NCBI GenBank assembly: GCA_021796275.1
Contig: JAJYOI010000029.1
Coordinates: forward strand, 1 to 35,394
Reading direction: 5' to 3'
From: Bacteroidota bacterium
GTDB lineage: Bacteria; Bacteroidota; Ignavibacteria; UBA10030; UBA8401
DNA length: 35,394 bases
Shown here: one piece after another, positions 32,629 to 35,394 of the stretch
How the letters are laid out: every line of letters starts with the position of its first letter
Numbering within the stretch: position 1 is the first letter of the stretch
The notes under the pieces: generated by a model
Databases searched by the model: none
What the model saw: only the letters and a program-made list of their open reading frames with translations
Told to the model about the DNA's origin: nothing
Made by a program: the position numbers and the translations under genes

Positions 32629-34038
32629 TCATTCGTTAACAACATAGACTCTGTATCCCATCGCAGGAACAATCACCGGGATAGATTTTTCCGGCGACAC
32701 GCTGATATCCCACATATCTCCGGTAAACACTTCGGCAAGATGAATTTGTTTGCCGATAGAAAGTTTCGGACCCGAAAAATCCAATGTGATCATTGCGTTG
32801 AATTTTGAAAAATTATACACAACCAATATCGTATCGCTTCCGGCAATGCGTTCAAAAGCATAGACGTAACGGTCATTGTATGTCGGAATACGAAGCATTT
32901 TTCCGTCACGCAGTGCAGGATGTTCGCGGCGTATTTCGAACAACCGTGTATAAAATTTTCGGAAGTCATCTCCCCCTTTCCAGTTAATCGGCGTTTTTTC
33001 AAAAAGAGAAAGCTTCTTCGGATTCCCGATTTCCTGTCCGTCGTAAATGAGCGGAATGCCGGGAATTGTGTTGACAATAACTGCCGCCAACTTTGCGCCT
33101 TCTTCGCCGAACTTTACCACGTCAGGGTTATCCCAAGCATTCTTGTCGTGATTCGAGCTGAAACGCATCCGCAGCGAGCCTTGCGGGAATGTCACTTCCT
33201 CACGATTCAATTCTTTGTCAAGTGCGTATGCGGTGAGCTTTCCCGTCATCATCGGGGAAAGTATATCGTAGATATTCCAACTATAGGTGACATCGAACGC
33301 TTTCACATGCTGCGCCGGATCGGAGCCTTCGGAAAGCATCATCACCGGTTTAATGCTATCGAGCGCCGCGCGTGCTTCTTCCCAAAAAGGAAGCGGCACT
33401 AATTCGGAGACATCGCAGCGAAATCCGTCAATGCCGACATCGCGAACCCAGTATTTCATCATATCAATCATGTATTGCCAAAGCTCGTGGTGCGAATAAT
33501 CAAGATCGGCAACATCGGTCCAATCCGGATTGGGAGAAATTATTTTCCCTGTGCTGTCTTTTGTAAACCAGTCTGGGTGTTCCTTAATGAGTTTGCTGTC
33601 CCACGATGTGTGGTTTGCAACGAGATCAATTATAAGATGAAAACCAAGCACATGCGCCCGGTGAAGCAATCGTTTGAAATCGTCCATCGTTCCGTACTCA
33701 GGATTGATGCCGTAATAATCCTGCACGGAATACGGGCTGCCGAGCGTTCCTTTCCGCTTCACTTCGCCGACAGGATGAATCGGCATGAGCCAGAGGATGG
33801 TAACGCCCAACTGTTTTAGCTCGGGAAGTTTTTTTTCGATGCCGGCGAATGTTCCTTCGGGAGAAAAAGAGCGGGGATATATTTCATAAATAATGCCGTC
33901 GCGAACCCATTCCGGAGAAGAGCGCGCGTGCATGATTGAAAGTTTCCGCGCGCGTGTGCTATCGAATGACTGCGCCGCAAGGTAGGAGGCGGCAAGAAGA
34001 ATCACCACAATGAGAAGAATGAGTCTCATAAGTTTCAC
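32629..34038 (-). CDS. Secreted GH13 family alpha-amylase-type glycosidase
   Basis: A 469-residue GH13 enzyme with a signal peptide (about residues 1-22, ending LAAQ). The four conserved regions are clear: DLVANHTS (138-145), GFRCDV with nucleophile D209, the acid/base E237 in LSEGSD, and SSNHDKN with the stabilising D298. IYEIYPRSFSPEGTF and WLMPIHPVGE are the usual N-terminal barrel segments, and a C-terminal all-beta domain (about 380-469) follows. It would hydrolyse alpha-1,4-glucans or related oligosaccharides in the periplasm or outside. The start is GTG (34038) or the ATG at 34029; neither has a ribosome binding site. A terminator-like hairpin lies just upstream (34056-34076). Confidence 0.92.
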   Translation of the reverse strand: MKLMRLILLIVVILLAASYLAAQSFDSTRARKLSIMHARSSPEWVRDGIIYEIYPRSFSPEGTFAGIEKKLPELKQLGVTILWLMPIHPVGEVKRKGTLGSPYSVQDYYGINPEYGTMDDFKRLLHRAHVLGFHLIIDLVANHTSWDSKLIKEHPDWFTKDSTGKIISPNPDWTDVADLDYSHHELWQYMIDMMKYWVRDVGIDGFRCDVSELVPLPFWEEARAALDSIKPVMMLSEGSDPAQHVKAFDVTYSWNIYDILSPMMTGKLTAYALDKELNREEVTFPQGSLRMRFSSNHDKNAWDNPDVVKFGEEGAKLAAVIVNTIPGIPLIYDGQEIGNPKKLSLFEKTPINWKGGDDFRKFYTRLFEIRREHPALRDGKMLRIPTYNDRYVYAFERIAGSDTILVVYNFSKFNAMITLDFSGPKLSIGKQIHLAEVFTGDMWDISVSPEKSIPVIVPAMGYRVYVVNE

Positions 34039-34055
34039 GTAAAAGTGACGGAATT

Positions 34056-34076
34056 AAAAATCCCGTTCTACGGGAT
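34056..34076 (-). terminator. Terminator-like hairpin just before the amylase gene (possible attenuator)
   Basis: On the minus strand ATCCCGT (34076-34070), AGA loop, ACGGGAT (34066-34060), running directly into TTTTT (34060-34056). It lies 18-38 bases upstream of the amylase start, not after ftsZ, whose own terminator is further upstream at 34199-34142. A TATCTTTC element (34109-34102) lies upstream of it and could be a -10 box, though no good -35 is present. Confidence 0.6.
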
Positions 34077-34141
34077 CGTTGCCTGTGAGTAAAAAAGTAC
34101 CGAAAGATAAGGACGGATGCAAATTAAGGAGTGTTCATAGG

Positions 34142-34199
34142 GTTTCTGTTTTTCAGAAACACAAACGCTCCGCCGCTTCAAGCAGACGGAGCGTTTTTT
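34142..34199 (-). terminator. Double hairpin terminator of ftsZ
   Basis: Reading from ftsZ, a perfect 10-bp stem (34196-34187 with 34172-34163, core ACGCTCCG/CGGAGCGT) with a 14-base loop leads into TTTGTGTTT, followed at once by a second 7-bp hairpin GTTTCTG/CAGAAAC (34142-34148 with 34154-34160). The stronger T-run is on the plus strand, so it may stop transcription both ways. Confidence 0.75.
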
Positions 34200-34231
34200 A
34201 CAACTCACCCAATTCAAAATGTCGAACGAAA

Positions 34232-35394
34232 TCAATCCATGATCTTCCGCAAAAATGCCGGCTTATCCGATTCTTCACGCTCGAACGATGAATGCTGCGG
34301 CGGCTTCGAATCATCGGCGCGGAAACCCGGCGTCGGCAACTGCAATCCCTTGCGAAGATATGCCGGTTCGTTCAGCTTCTGAAGATCGTGCACACCGCTC
34401 GGAATATGATCGAGCACGCGCACGTTTTTTGCCTGCTTTGCTGCGATTGATTTTCTGTTGAATCCCGTTGCAATCACCGTCACCATCAATTCATCCGTCA
34501 TGCGGTCGTCAATCACCGCGCCGAGAATAACGTTCGCGTCGTCGCCAGCCGCTTCGTGAATGATGGTTGTCGCTTCGTCCACTTCCACCAGCGACATATT
34601 TTTTCCGCCGGTGATATTCACCAGCACGCCTTGCGCACCGGAAATCGAAACTCCTTCGAGCAACGGACTGGATATTGCAGAATTCGCGGCTTCGACAGCG
34701 CGGTTCTCACCGGTTGCAATTCCGGTTCCCATCAACGCGTCTCCCATCTCGCGCATGATTGTTCTGACATCCGCAAAATCAAGATTGATAAGACCCGGCA
34801 CAGTAATCAACTCTGAAATTCCGCGTGTCGCATTGAAAAGCACCTGATTGCAAATTTCGAACGCTTCCGACAGCGGCGTTGTCTTTTCGACAATGTCGAG
34901 AAGTTTCTGATTCGGAATCATAATGAGCGTGTCCACTTGTTTTTTCATTTCTTCGAGGCCGTAGTCTGCCTGTGCCGATCGTTTTTTCCCTTCGCAATTG
35001 AACGGCTTCGTCACAATGCCGACAACCAGCGCGCCCTGACTTTTTGCAATGTTGGCAACAACAGGACCCGCTCCGGTTCCTGTGCCGCCGCCCATGCCTG
35101 CGGTGATGAATACCATATCGCTGCCGGCAAGTGTGCGTGCAATTTCATCGCGGTCCTCTTCTGCCGCCCGATGGCCGATCGTCGGATCGGCTCCTGCGCC
35201 AAGCCCGCGCGTGAGATTTTTGCCGATCTGAACTTTGATCGAAGCATCGCTTCGCTCGAGGGCTTGGGTATCCGTATTGACGCCGATAAAATCAACGCCG
35301 TTCAGCCCTTTGGTGATCATGCTGTTGATGGCATTACCTCCGCCGCCGCCAACGCCCACAACGCGAATCTTCGCGAGGGATTGCAGTTGCCGAC
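34232..35394 (-). CDS. ftsZ: Cell division protein FtsZ, N-terminus cut by window edge
   Basis: Tubulin-like GTPase that forms the division ring. The visible part is 387 codons, beginning within the first conserved block ([17 protein letters not shown]), so only the first few dozen residues are missing beyond 35394; a GTG at 35359 is internal, not the start. The GTP-binding signature [11 protein letters not shown] and the T7 catalytic loop [11 protein letters not shown] are intact. The C-terminus has the expected binding peptide DKPAFLRK (34267-34244) and an extra copy-like motif NEPAYLRK (34372-34349) at the start of a 30-residue linker. Division and cell-wall genes would be expected just beyond the right edge. 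Confidence 0.98.
   Translation of the reverse strand, partial: RQLQSLAKIRVVGVGGGGGNAINSMITKGLNGVDFIGVNTDTQALERSDASIKVQIGKNLTRGLGAGADPTIGHRAAEEDRDEIARTLAGSDMVFITAGMGGGTGTGAGPVVANIAKSQGALVVGIVTKPFNCEGKKRSAQADYGLEEMKKQVDTLIMIPNQKLLDIVEKTTPLSEAFEICNQVLFNATRGISELITVPGLINLDFADVRTIMREMGDALMGTGIATGENRAVEAANSAISSPLLEGVSISGAQGVLVNITGGKNMSLVEVDEATTIIHEAAGDDANVILGAVIDDRMTDELMVTVIATGFNRKSIAAKQAKNVRVLDHIPSGVHDLQKLNEPAYLRKGLQLPTPGFRADDSKPPQHSSFEREESDKPAFLRKIMD

Noticed and set aside
34079-34291. Small plus-strand gene between amylase and ftsZ
   Set aside because: It would run through the ftsZ terminator hairpins and into ftsZ; no start signal or family match.

Overview
The window reads as a gene-dense (about 90% coding) stretch of a Gram-negative bacterial chromosome. 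WaaA (Kdo transfer to lipid A), a TonB-dependent receptor with the N-terminal carboxypeptidase-like domain common in Bacteroidota relatives, and several small outer-membrane barrel proteins imply an LPS-bearing outer membrane. Many genes lack a Shine-Dalgarno, as in the Bacteroidota/Chlorobiota (FCB) group, but the promoters seen are sigma70-like (TTGnnn, 17 bp, TAnnTT) rather than the Bacteroides TTTG/TAnnTTTG type. My best guess is a Chlorobiota/Ignavibacteria-like lineage; this is inference from gene content, and there is no rRNA or tRNA to anchor it.

Layout. 1-4198: metK (cut by the left edge) and a sugar-nucleotide nucleotidyltransferase on the minus strand, diverging from a MOSC protein and waaA; then a 454-bp gap with two structured elements. 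4199-10620: TonB-dependent receptor, larC and priA on the plus strand, with a strong terminator after the receptor and a stem after priA. 10641-13517: Yip1-like membrane protein (minus) diverging from tmk (plus), which converges on an M14 peptidase (minus). 13712-16996: tig, clpP, clpX, the classic proteostasis cluster. 17118-19006: four small plus-strand genes (beta-barrel protein, DUF486 membrane protein, macrodomain, haem-binding-domain protein). 19116-22543: a tightly packed minus-strand set, MNT nucleotidyltransferase / HEPN partner, radA, guanine deaminase, PQ-loop (SemiSWEET-like) protein, rdgB. 22696-24680: RlmI-type methyltransferase and an outer-membrane protein (plus). 24718-34038: uvrA, then a four-gene TRAP transporter operon (DctM, DctQ, DctP and an upstream TatT lipoprotein-like gene), a PfkB sugar kinase and a secreted GH13 amylase, all minus. 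34232-35394: ftsZ, 5' end cut by the right edge.

How they work together. Housekeeping dominates: DNA repair and replication restart (uvrA, radA, priA), nucleotide supply and clean-up (tmk, rdgB, guaD), protein folding and turnover (tig-clpPX), cell division (ftsZ), methylation and envelope (metK, RlmI, waaA). The accessory content most worth attention is (i) the TatT-DctP-DctQ-DctM operon, a TPR-associated TRAP (TPAT) transporter whose binding protein lacks the usual carboxylate-binding arginine motif; (ii) the HEPN/MNT pair with complete RX4HXY and GSX10DXD motifs, fused closely to the radA-guaD-rdgB run; and (iii) the long, repeat-containing leader of the TonB receptor. No transcription-factor gene, transposase, phage gene or CRISPR array was seen.
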